Assembly (NCBI GenBank): GCA_016177225.1
Contig: JACOVQ010000009.1
Coordinates: forward strand, 1-54,854
Direction: 5' to 3'
DNA length: 54,854 nucleotides
Source: Candidatus Zambryskiibacteriota bacterium
Lineage (GTDB): Bacteria; Patescibacteriota; Minisyncoccia; Phycocordibacterales; Zambryskibacteraceae
The notes beneath the pieces are model-generated. The model ran no database searches, was not told the origin of the DNA, and was given only the letters and a program-made list of their open reading frames with translations. Shown here one piece after another: positions 22,340 to 29,837 of this stretch (positions are counted from its first letter, which is position 1; every line of letters starts with the position of its first letter). The position numbers and the translations under genes are program-made.

Positions 22340-22357
22340 GCTATCCTACTTACCTCA

Positions 22358-22789
22358 ATGGCAAAAAAAATTATCAAAGTACTCAAATTACAAATTCCGG
22401 GCGGCAAGGCGGTGCCGGGTCAACAGCTCGGACCGGTGCTCGGCGCGGCCGGTATTCCTATTGGCGATTTCGTCAAGCGTTTTAATGATGAGACTAAAGC
22501 GCGCGTAGGGGAGATTGTGCCGACGGCAGTAGAAGTTTTTGAAGACAAGACCTATAAGATGACCTATAAGACCGAACCGGCTTCAGCTCTTATTCTTAAA
22601 GCTTTAAATAAAGAAAAAGGTTCCGGTACTCCTAATACTTCCAAGATTGGTTCGCTGAACAAAACTCAATTGAAAGAAATTGCCGAAAAGAAAATGAGCG
22701 ACCTCAATACCAACGACATCGAAGCCGCTTCTAAAATCATCGCCGGTACCGCGCGTAGCATGGGGGTAGATGCGCAGTCTAGAGAATAG
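22358..22789 (+). CDS. rplK: 50S ribosomal protein uL11
   Basis: 143-aa L11: KLQIPGGKAVPGQQLGPVLG, IPIGDFVKRFNDET, and a C-terminal RNA-binding domain with AAKIIAGTARSMGV-like ending (ASKIIAGTARSMGVDAQ). Forms the GTPase-associated centre. Unusually rplA (uL1) does not follow; a convergent HAD gene overlaps the rplK end by 11 nt, so the classical rplKAJL order is broken here. Confidence 0.97.
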   Translation: MAKKIIKVLKLQIPGGKAVPGQQLGPVLGAAGIPIGDFVKRFNDETKARVGEIVPTAVEVFEDKTYKMTYKTEPASALILKALNKEKGSGTPNTSKIGSLNKTQLKEIAEKKMSDLNTNDIEAASKIIAGTARSMGVDAQSRE

Positions 22790-23441
22790 ATGCAATTCCC
22801 AGAATACTTTTAAGCTGACGACATTTATAAAAATTGTCAGACTCTTCCATGTTTACCAAAATGCAGTTTATTCCCAAGCCAGTCGGGACTTCGTAATCAG
22901 AACGAGGACGGTCGCCAATATATAAAAATTCTTCCGGAGTAAAATCCGGATACTTGAATAGCCAGAGTTTATAAGAAGTACCCAGTGATTTTGATCCATC
23001 GTCTGAGGTAATAATGTTGTTAAAGAGTGTTAACGGGATATTTAAGTGAACAAGTTTTGTTTTAGTATTTTTTTGATTTGAGCCGGTTATAACATCTAAC
23101 GAATATTTGCTTCCGAGCTTATTGAGTAAATCAATTAATTCCTGATTCGGCTTAAGAAACTGGGCAATATCGGCATTCTCCAACGCTTCTTGAACTGCGT
23201 TAGAAGCCTCTTCGGGAGGGAAGCCTAGTCGGATTAAGCTTGTGGTTCCGCCCAGTCCTTGCATGTGGTAAAGCTCTCTAAATTTGTTGGCAGCAGTGTC
23301 GATGTCGGTATTGAATTTCTTGGCAATTTTTCCGCAGATGTATTCTTGAATAGCTTTGTCAATCTTCGGAGACTTTGGGTAAAGAGTTTGGTCTAGGTCA
23401 AAACCAATAACTTTTATCTTCTTAAAATTTGTATCCGACAT
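22779..23441 (-). CDS. HAD-family phosphatase, pyrimidine 5'-nucleotidase-like
   Basis: 220 aa. HAD motif I GFDLDQTLYPKS (nucleophile and acid/base Asp), motif II ITGS, a Lys in the GTSYKLWLF region, motif IV YIGDRPRSDYEVPTGLGI. The LYPKSPKIDKAIQEYI start and the LYHMQGLGGTTSL segment resemble the pyrimidine nucleotidase/SDT1-like HAD subgroup, which dephosphorylates UMP/CMP-type nucleotides. Last gene of a minus-strand operon, overlapping the ThyA-like gene by 20 nt, which supports a pyrimidine role. It also overlaps convergent rplK. Confidence 0.75.
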   Translation of the reverse strand: MSDTNFKKIKVIGFDLDQTLYPKSPKIDKAIQEYICGKIAKKFNTDIDTAANKFRELYHMQGLGGTTSLIRLGFPPEEASNAVQEALENADIAQFLKPNQELIDLLNKLGSKYSLDVITGSNQKNTKTKLVHLNIPLTLFNNIITSDDGSKSLGTSYKLWLFKYPDFTPEEFLYIGDRPRSDYEVPTGLGINCILVNMEESDNFYKCRQLKSILGIASIL

Positions 23442-25821
23442 AGTAAAGTGAAAGGTCGCCCAATCCCACGTTTAGTTCTTTGGCTATTAAATGAGCAATG
23501 TAATTTCCCAGCTTGGTATCCTCGGCTTTATTCTTCAGAGAACGGTTTTGGAAAACGGCTGTGGCATAAACTTTTTTGCCGAAAACATTAGCCTGGAAAA
23601 ACACCATCTGGTCGGCTTGCGGGTCATCGCGGCCGGCATGATATTCCGACAACACGGTATTATTGTGCATCCCGCCTTTTGATTTAAGATAATCAACCAG
23701 TTTCTTGACCGTATTTACGCCCATATACTTCTCCAGTTTGTCTAGAGTTTTATTTTTAGGACGCTTCTCTTGAAAAATAATCTTTTGTATTGAATAAGCG
23801 ACAGCCCCTTCAGTACCCGGCTCTTTAACGTTATTGTCCAAAAGATATGGCCCGGAACTGACATCCCACTCTCCGTGCGGCTTAGAAGGTTCTCCCAATA
23901 TTTTTTTAGTCCGCTGTTCTTCAGTCAGCAAAAGAATATTAGCTCTATTGGAAAGCATATACATGTCGCCAGTTTCCAGTCTCAAATCTTTGGCGATTTT
24001 TGAAGTGTACGCGTCGAATAATCCGAACACGTTTTCCGGATAAGCGTTCACAGTATTATGCGCGCGGGCTATGTGGAATGAATGAAGCTTGTTGTTTAAA
24101 ATAAAGAAAATATCGTGAGTCAGGCATGGGTCATGGGTAAATTTGGTTTTGCCCGTATCATTGTCTATAAAAGTATCCATGTCTGTAGAGGGGTCAAATC
24201 TTTGGACTACCGCGGCTCGTTTAGGATTTTTTTTAAAAATTTCTACAGTTTTTTGCAGTTGGTCAAAACCAAAGTAAGCTCTAGTCCTCTGGCCATAAGA
24301 ATAAGTGCCGTCGTGGTCTAGCCGCAGAAGTTCTCGTTTATAGTTCTCTCTCATCAGAGGAGTATCTTGGTCGCCCTGACGATAAATAGCGGGCATTGTC
24401 TCAAGAGCCTTTTGCACATTCCTATAAATGGCGAGAACGGAGGCTGTTCTGGCTAAACCTTTCCAAGGGTCGCCATGTTCTTCGGTAATGCCTTGAGTAT
24501 AAATTTTCTGGAGTACTCCTTTATGGACAGATAAGAAATTATCTCCTTCGACTAAAATGCTTGGCAATACTTCGGTATTAATTTTAAAAATCGTAGCGAA
24601 ATCTTGGATGAACGAATAGCCAAGTGTTGCCGCCATAGCCGCTCTTGCAAGTTGAGTGCCAATATCCATCCTGTGCAGAATATCCATTTCATATTGCTCA
24701 AACCTATTCTCTCTAGCGAGTCTTTCGGCCATTACATACAAATTATCCGCCAAAAGCTCAAAGACTGATTCACAGACATCAAATGCCAAGCACATTACAG
24801 AGACTTTCCCGCCGCGATTACTGATTTTGTAGTAATAACGCTTATCCATCACCAACTTTATATTTGATTCAAGAGGGATTTCTTCTTTGCCGCTTATAGC
24901 ACTCGATATGACAAACGAGGGGAAAGAAATTCCGCTTGCTATCTCAGTGCCGACTCTGCCCAGTTCTGCGCCTAAGAGCAACTGGTCTATCGGAGAAATG
25001 GGCTTTTTATTCTTACCTAAGAATTTCATCAGCGAATAAGATAAAAGAAACGGGTCGTTGCTCTTTATAAAATAACTTTTAGGCCCGATTTTAATATCAA
25101 GGCGTATCAAGCCGTTATCGTCGGTTACTTTAAACGGCACAGCCAGTTTAATTTTCTTACCTTTAAGTTCTATCTTCGGAGGCTGGAGATGCTGGAAGTC
25201 TTTAGGGTCAAGCTCAACTTTCTCTTTTGGAGAAGTTGGAATGCTAATGAGCATCTCTAAAATGGAATTCAAAGAGTCATAATAAATTTTATCCTCGGAG
25301 TTTGTTTTTATGAGAAATGCGTGCAGTTCCGAAGGTATTTTGGGTTTGAGCCATTCCAAATATCTCGTCACAACCTCTCTGCTCTTCGGGTGTTTGCCCA
25401 TAAAGACTGGAATAACGGTAATCTCTTGGCGAAAAATATCAAAAATCTTTTTGGTAATAGAGGGATAATGGCTCGAGGCCGCTACGCCGCCTTTAATATA
25501 ATTGCCTTCCCGATTAGGCTCGAAGCCATCCATCAAAGCAATTAATAAATTGGTGCTTGGGGTAAATGTTAGGGATTCTTCCGAAAATAAAACCAGAAAC
25601 TTAAGCGTTGGATGAGCCAGAGCATTTACTATCATCCTCTCGCTTCCGTCGCGGCTGACTATCAGCGAGCCTAATACTGAAACATTGGGTCGGACAAGTT
25701 CTTTTATCTCGTTTAGGACTTGACCGGCGGCAGTGGTATTGGTACAAATGCCTATAAAACCACTTTTTCCTTCAGGGGGAATAGTCAGCATCGCTTCCAC
25801 TAGCGGGAAATAAGTTTTCAT
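23422..25821 (-). CDS. MtrA/DUF4346-like domain fused to a thymidylate-synthase-like domain
   Basis: About 799 aa. Residues 1-150 resemble the MtrA-like/DUF4346 fold: GFIGICTNTTAAGQVLNEIK, VSVLGSLIVSRDGSERMIVN, LKFLVLFSEESLTF. A second DUF4346-like part (about 200-290) includes a DPKDFQHL-type start. From about 490 to 680 comes a thymidylate-synthase-like domain: DGTYSYGQRTR, then RAAVVQRFDP, DPCLTHDIFFILNNKLHSFH with the catalytic-type Cys near 564, and NAYPENVFGLFDAYTSKIAK (the phosphate/dUMP-binding equivalent). It would methylate or hydroxymethylate a dUMP-like substrate, with an unusual one-carbon donor suggested by the MtrA-like domain. ATGA overlap with the cytidine deaminase gene favours the start at 25821 over 25830. 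Confidence 0.7.
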   Translation of the reverse strand: MKTYFPLVEAMLTIPPEGKSGFIGICTNTTAAGQVLNEIKELVRPNVSVLGSLIVSRDGSERMIVNALAHPTLKFLVLFSEESLTFTPSTNLLIALMDGFEPNREGNYIKGGVAASSHYPSITKKIFDIFRQEITVIPVFMGKHPKSREVVTRYLEWLKPKIPSELHAFLIKTNSEDKIYYDSLNSILEMLISIPTSPKEKVELDPKDFQHLQPPKIELKGKKIKLAVPFKVTDDNGLIRLDIKIGPKSYFIKSNDPFLLSYSLMKFLGKNKKPISPIDQLLLGAELGRVGTEIASGISFPSFVISSAISGKEEIPLESNIKLVMDKRYYYKISNRGGKVSVMCLAFDVCESVFELLADNLYVMAERLARENRFEQYEMDILHRMDIGTQLARAAMAATLGYSFIQDFATIFKINTEVLPSILVEGDNFLSVHKGVLQKIYTQGITEEHGDPWKGLARTASVLAIYRNVQKALETMPAIYRQGDQDTPLMRENYKRELLRLDHDGTYSYGQRTRAYFGFDQLQKTVEIFKKNPKRAAVVQRFDPSTDMDTFIDNDTGKTKFTHDPCLTHDIFFILNNKLHSFHIARAHNTVNAYPENVFGLFDAYTSKIAKDLRLETGDMYMLSNRANILLLTEEQRTKKILGEPSKPHGEWDVSSGPYLLDNNVKEPGTEGAVAYSIQKIIFQEKRPKNKTLDKLEKYMGVNTVKKLVDYLKSKGGMHNNTVLSEYHAGRDDPQADQMVFFQANVFGKKVYATAVFQNRSLKNKAEDTKLGNYIAHLIAKELNVGLGDLSLYYVGYKF

Positions 25822-26690
25822 AGTTGCCATTTTTTGCTTGACCAGCTATCTGGGAGATACTCTGCTATGCTCCACTTTTTAAATTCTGAAGTTTCGCTTG
25901 CGAAACAATATAGATTGGGAGAAATATTTAGTTTTGAAGAGATTTCAGAAATAAATTGTCTGCAAATACCGCACATATTGCACGGAGAATCAGGATATTT
26001 AGTGGATACGACGCCAATGTCGATTATGTCTCGCTCGTTATCCATCAACGCGGATAAGATAGCTGTCATTTCGGAATGCAGATTGAGGCGTTTATCCGGG
26101 CTCGAATATTGCCCGGCATAATAAATATTTCCTTGGGAAGTATAAACAGCCGTTCCATACGAAGACGCACTGTCGTAAAGAGGAAAATTGCGGTTCAGTC
26201 CTAAAATGGCATATTCTTTAAGCCTCACGGATATTTCATCTGCACCGATTTTTATTTCCGCTCGGTTCGGAGAATACTTCTCTTTGATTTTTGAAATTGG
26301 AATCGGAGAAGGATTGTATAAAGGAAACACCAGTCTTACGTCTTTTGTTTCAAACAGAGCTTCTCCGTTGGTATTTACGATTTTGTATTTTAATGGCGCG
26401 CCTGTTCTTGCCGCATAATCAACCAATATCTTTATTACCACCGGAGAAACCAACGAACTGCCGTTTTCCGACATGGTCACGATTTCTTTGACAGGGAAAT
26501 CCGTTGAGCCGACGGAGAGGGCCAAAGCCGTTTGTTCCGAAGGAATATTCAAGAGATGAGTATCCGAACCAATCAGCGCTCCCAAATATTCCCGCTTTTC
26601 CGTTATGGCAATGGAACTTGTTCTTTCGATGCTTGTCGACTTCAGAATGCAGAGATTAAGGCCGGATTTAAGTTTTTCAATATGATTCAT
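25818..26690 (-). CDS. Two-domain cytidine deaminase-like protein
   Basis: 290 aa with two deaminase-fold halves, as in the E. coli-type Cdd. The C-terminal half is the catalytic one: NLHSEMTAILSAL (His and Glu of HxE) and SPCNMCGICRQFI (PCxxC), the zinc ligands. The N-terminal half keeps IPSEQTALALS and SPVVIKIL but lacks the metal ligands. Note that the usual HAE is HSE here, so substrate may differ from plain cytidine. It deaminates a (deoxy)cytidine-like compound to the uridine form. Start shares one base with the upstream stop (TAATG); end overlaps the ThyA-like start (ATGA). Confidence 0.8.
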   Translation of the reverse strand: MNHIEKLKSGLNLCILKSTSIERTSSIAITEKREYLGALIGSDTHLLNIPSEQTALALSVGSTDFPVKEIVTMSENGSSLVSPVVIKILVDYAARTGAPLKYKIVNTNGEALFETKDVRLVFPLYNPSPIPISKIKEKYSPNRAEIKIGADEISVRLKEYAILGLNRNFPLYDSASSYGTAVYTSQGNIYYAGQYSSPDKRLNLHSEMTAILSALMDNERDIIDIGVVSTKYPDSPCNMCGICRQFISEISSKLNISPNLYCFASETSEFKKWSIAEYLPDSWSSKKWQL

Positions 26691-27592
26691 TAGAAAATTT
26701 CCGCGTTGGAACGCAGCTTGCTTACGATTAAACCAGCCGGCGCCCAGTCGTAATGAAGCGTTTTTTTCAGAAAGTCGCTAAAGAGATGAATTTTGTCCCT
26801 TTCCAGTCTAGGATACATTTTTTCCGATTGTTTGCTGGATAACCTTGTTGTCGGGTAAAAAGGCATGGGGAACGCATAATACGGTATAAGAGGGGAAGCA
26901 TTTTTACCTTCGACTAGAATGGCCGTTATCGGTTCGTTTAAATGCTCCAAAGCGTAATCTATGCGGTGCATTCCGTCGCAAACTATATAAAAATCTTGCT
27001 TCTTATTGTATTGAAGACCGTAGTTTATAAGCGGAGTATTGGAGTGAAAGATATCCAAGTGTTTAATAGCGCTTACCTCGTCTATGTAAAAATCTTTTAA
27101 ATATCGGTCGGCAATGTGGTGCAAATTATCATTGGCGTCTTTGACGTAAAAGTTGTTAAAAAGCTTCTTTAGTTTGTTTAAATCAATAAATCCCTTATTC
27201 AGTTCGTAAGAATGCTTCTCGATGATTGGAGGAATCATGTGAAATGTGCCGCGGTCTTTCCAGTCATATTCTATGCCGTATTGAAGTTTATGAACTCGTT
27301 TGTTGTCTTTGGCTAAAGCCTCGTCCACAGTGGAAATGATATTCAACTGGTTTAAATAAATCGTCGGTTGGGGAGAGAATAATGGAGCATAAACACTTCC
27401 TGTTTTTATAGTGGGAGAATGGCCAAGTTCTTTAGCCGGATAAACTTTGACCAGCGAGAATTGAGCTTTCTTGTAAGGTTTAATCTTTTCGCCGTCCTTG
27501 TTGTATAAACCTCTGAATTCAATACGTTTAAAAACTTCCGTCAGTTCATCAAAAGGAATAATTCGCTTGAGTTCAATAAGCCTTCCCGCCAT
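26690..27592 (-). CDS. ParB/Srx-like domain protein of unknown function
   Basis: 300 aa from the ATG at 27592. The clearest feature is VCDGMHRIDYALEHLNEPIT, a DGxHR motif preceded by a beta strand, as in the ParB/sulfiredoxin nucleotide-binding fold (ParB, Srx, free serine kinase). The N-terminal 90 residues and the C-terminal KLRSNAEIF part are unfamiliar. As first gene of the cytidine deaminase/ThyA-like operon it may phosphorylate or transfer a nucleoside rather than segregate DNA. A TTG at 27625 lies 6 nt after a TATAAT and is an alternative leaderless start. Confidence 0.55.
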   Translation of the reverse strand: MAGRLIELKRIIPFDELTEVFKRIEFRGLYNKDGEKIKPYKKAQFSLVKVYPAKELGHSPTIKTGSVYAPLFSPQPTIYLNQLNIISTVDEALAKDNKRVHKLQYGIEYDWKDRGTFHMIPPIIEKHSYELNKGFIDLNKLKKLFNNFYVKDANDNLHHIADRYLKDFYIDEVSAIKHLDIFHSNTPLINYGLQYNKKQDFYIVCDGMHRIDYALEHLNEPITAILVEGKNASPLIPYYAFPMPFYPTTRLSSKQSEKMYPRLERDKIHLFSDFLKKTLHYDWAPAGLIVSKLRSNAEIF

Positions 27593-27661
27593 AGATTGCT
27601 TCAGTATATAGAAATGGAGCGGCAAAACAAGATTATACTAGCTATGTTAATATAGCCCAAT

Positions 27662-28255
27662 ATGGCGAAACGAGATATAGACTTTTTGTTTGAAATTGGC
27701 TCGTTAAGAAAGGTTCCAAGAGCCTGGCAGCAGGTTTTAAATGGCAGAGTCCAAAACATTGCCGAACACCACTTTAGAGTAACCTTGATTGCCTGGACCA
27801 TTGCTATAGCCGAAAGAGCAGATGTCAATAAAGTTCTGCAAATTGCCCTTATACACGATATAGGAGAATCCAGAGCTGGTGACATTGCGTTTATGCATAG
27901 AGATTATGTGATTAGACACGAAGAGTTGGCTGAAGAACACGTCTTTCAAAATACTATTTTAGAAAAAGAAGCCGGGGTATTGTTGTCAGAATATAGCGAA
28001 AGAAAGACTTTGGAAGCCAAAATCGTGAAGGACGCAGATAATCTTGACGTGGATTTAGAGCTTAAAGAATTGGCTCAAATAGGCGACTCAGCTGCTATAG
28101 GTATGCAGAAAAATCACCGTCCTTTCGTAAGAACAATCAAGCTTTACACTAAAACCGCCAAAAAAATGTGGGACCAGATTCAAAAAACTGACCCTAACGC
28201 CTGGCATCAAGCGCTGTCAAATAAATGGATTAAGAATAAAAAGGGAGCGAAATAG
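27662..28255 (+). CDS. HD-domain hydrolase (YfbR/HDDC2-type 5'-deoxynucleotidase)
   Basis: 197-aa metal-dependent phosphohydrolase. HD residues: NIAEHHFRVT (first His), LIHDIGESRAGD (His-Asp pair) and KDADNLDVDLELKE (last Asp). This arrangement fits the YfbR/HDDC2 subfamily that hydrolyses deoxynucleoside 5'-monophosphates to deoxynucleosides. Divergent from the ParB-like/CDA/ThyA-like operon with a shared promoter region of 69 bp, which links it to pyrimidine deoxynucleotide turnover. argS follows after 6 nt. Confidence 0.85.
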   Translation: MAKRDIDFLFEIGSLRKVPRAWQQVLNGRVQNIAEHHFRVTLIAWTIAIAERADVNKVLQIALIHDIGESRAGDIAFMHRDYVIRHEELAEEHVFQNTILEKEAGVLLSEYSERKTLEAKIVKDADNLDVDLELKELAQIGDSAAIGMQKNHRPFVRTIKLYTKTAKKMWDQIQKTDPNAWHQALSNKWIKNKKGAK

Positions 28256-28261
28256 TTATTA

Positions 28262-29815
28262 ATGAAAGAAAAATTAGAAAATTTAATAAAAAAGACTTTA
28301 AATTCTCTGGGAATTGAGGATAAAAGATTTGTCGTGGAGCATCCAACCGATCTCAAAATGGGAGATTATTCGACGAATGTAGCTATTAAGTATGGGCATA
28401 AGGAAGAACTAGTGCGATATATCGCATTAAATAAATCTGATGAGATAGGGAAAGTGGAGTTGGCTGGGCCAGGGTTCATTAACTTTTATTTGTCAAAAGA
28501 ATTTTTCAGAAAAAGTTTGGGAGAAATTATTGAAAAAGGAGAGAATTTTGGGAAAAACCAAAATTTGAAAGGGGAAAAAACAATGGTTGAGTACACAGAC
28601 CCGAATCCATTCAAAGAATTCCACATCGGCCATCTGATGAGCAATGCTATTGGGGAAGCGGTTTCAAGAATTATAGAATGGAGCGGCTCGGAAGTGAAAA
28701 GAGCCAATTACGAGGGGGATGTCGGACTTCATATTGCTAAAGCTCTATGGAAAGGCAATTACACTTTGGGTTCTCGGGCTTATGACGAAGACCCACAGGC
28801 AAAAATCGAGATACAAGAAATAAACAAAAAGATTTACGAACAAAGCGACCCGGAACTAAATAGGCGATATGAAAATGGTAAGAAAGAATCTCTACAAAAA
28901 TTTGAAGAAATTTATAAAAGACTCGGCACTAAATTTGATTATTATTTCTTTGAATCAGAGACAGGAAAAATCGGCACGAAGATTGTCGAAGAAAATATCG
29001 GGAAAGTGTTTGAAAAATCTGAAGGCGCCGTTGTATTTAAAGGCAGCCACACCAGAGTTTTTATAAATTCTCAAGGATTGCCGACTTATGAGGCCAAAGA
29101 TTTGGGCAATGCCAAAAATAAATATGACAAATATCAATATACGAAATCCATTGTAGTGACCGGTAATGAAATCAAAGATTATTTCAAGATAGTGCTTGAA
29201 GCGATGTCGCAAATTTTCCCGGAGTTAGCTCACAAAACCAAGCATTTGCCTCATGGCATGTTGCGCTTGCCGACAGGCAAGATGTCTTCAAGAACCGGAG
29301 ATGTTATCACGGCCGAAGAATTGATTGATGAAGTAAAAACTAAAACAAAGGGAAATGAGCCAGTAGCCATAGGCGCGATTAAATATATGATTCTGCGACA
29401 GGCGATAGGCAATGATATTGTTTTTGATTTAGAAAAGTCTGTTTCGACGGAAGGCGATTCTGGGGTATATTTGCAATACGCGCATGCGAGGGCGAACTCC
29501 GTTTTCGAAAAAGCTACTTCTCAAGGTCTGACCTTAAATACGAATTCTCAAGGCCAGACCTTAACACGCGAGATAGAAAAACTTTTATACAGATTTCCGG
29601 AAATTGTGGAGCGAGCTGGTGCAGAATATGCGCCACATTGCATTACAACTTATCTGACAGAACTTGCGGCAAGCTTTAATAATTTTTACGCGCATGAACA
29701 GGTAATAGGAGATTCTCCGGAGTCTGCTTACCGCCTCGCCATAGTCCAAGCTTTCAAAATAGTGATGAAAAACGGCTTAAATATTCTCGGAATTCCAGCT
29801 CCAGAGAGGATGTGA
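28262..29815 (+). CDS. argS: Arginyl-tRNA synthetase
   Basis: 517-aa class I synthetase. N-terminal Add-1 domain (1-80), HIGH-type motif FKEFHIGHLMSNAIGEA near residue 118, KMSK-type LPTGKMSSRTGD near 340, and C-terminal DALR anticodon-binding domain with AHCITTYLTELAASFNNFYAH-like helix. Somewhat shorter than E. coli ArgRS but complete. Operon with the HD gene upstream and ileS downstream (22 nt). Confidence 0.95.
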   Translation: MKEKLENLIKKTLNSLGIEDKRFVVEHPTDLKMGDYSTNVAIKYGHKEELVRYIALNKSDEIGKVELAGPGFINFYLSKEFFRKSLGEIIEKGENFGKNQNLKGEKTMVEYTDPNPFKEFHIGHLMSNAIGEAVSRIIEWSGSEVKRANYEGDVGLHIAKALWKGNYTLGSRAYDEDPQAKIEIQEINKKIYEQSDPELNRRYENGKKESLQKFEEIYKRLGTKFDYYFFESETGKIGTKIVEENIGKVFEKSEGAVVFKGSHTRVFINSQGLPTYEAKDLGNAKNKYDKYQYTKSIVVTGNEIKDYFKIVLEAMSQIFPELAHKTKHLPHGMLRLPTGKMSSRTGDVITAEELIDEVKTKTKGNEPVAIGAIKYMILRQAIGNDIVFDLEKSVSTEGDSGVYLQYAHARANSVFEKATSQGLTLNTNSQGQTLTREIEKLLYRFPEIVERAGAEYAPHCITTYLTELAASFNNFYAHEQVIGDSPESAYRLAIVQAFKIVMKNGLNILGIPAPERM

Positions 29816-29837
29816 GGTATGTTAAAATAGCCAAAAT

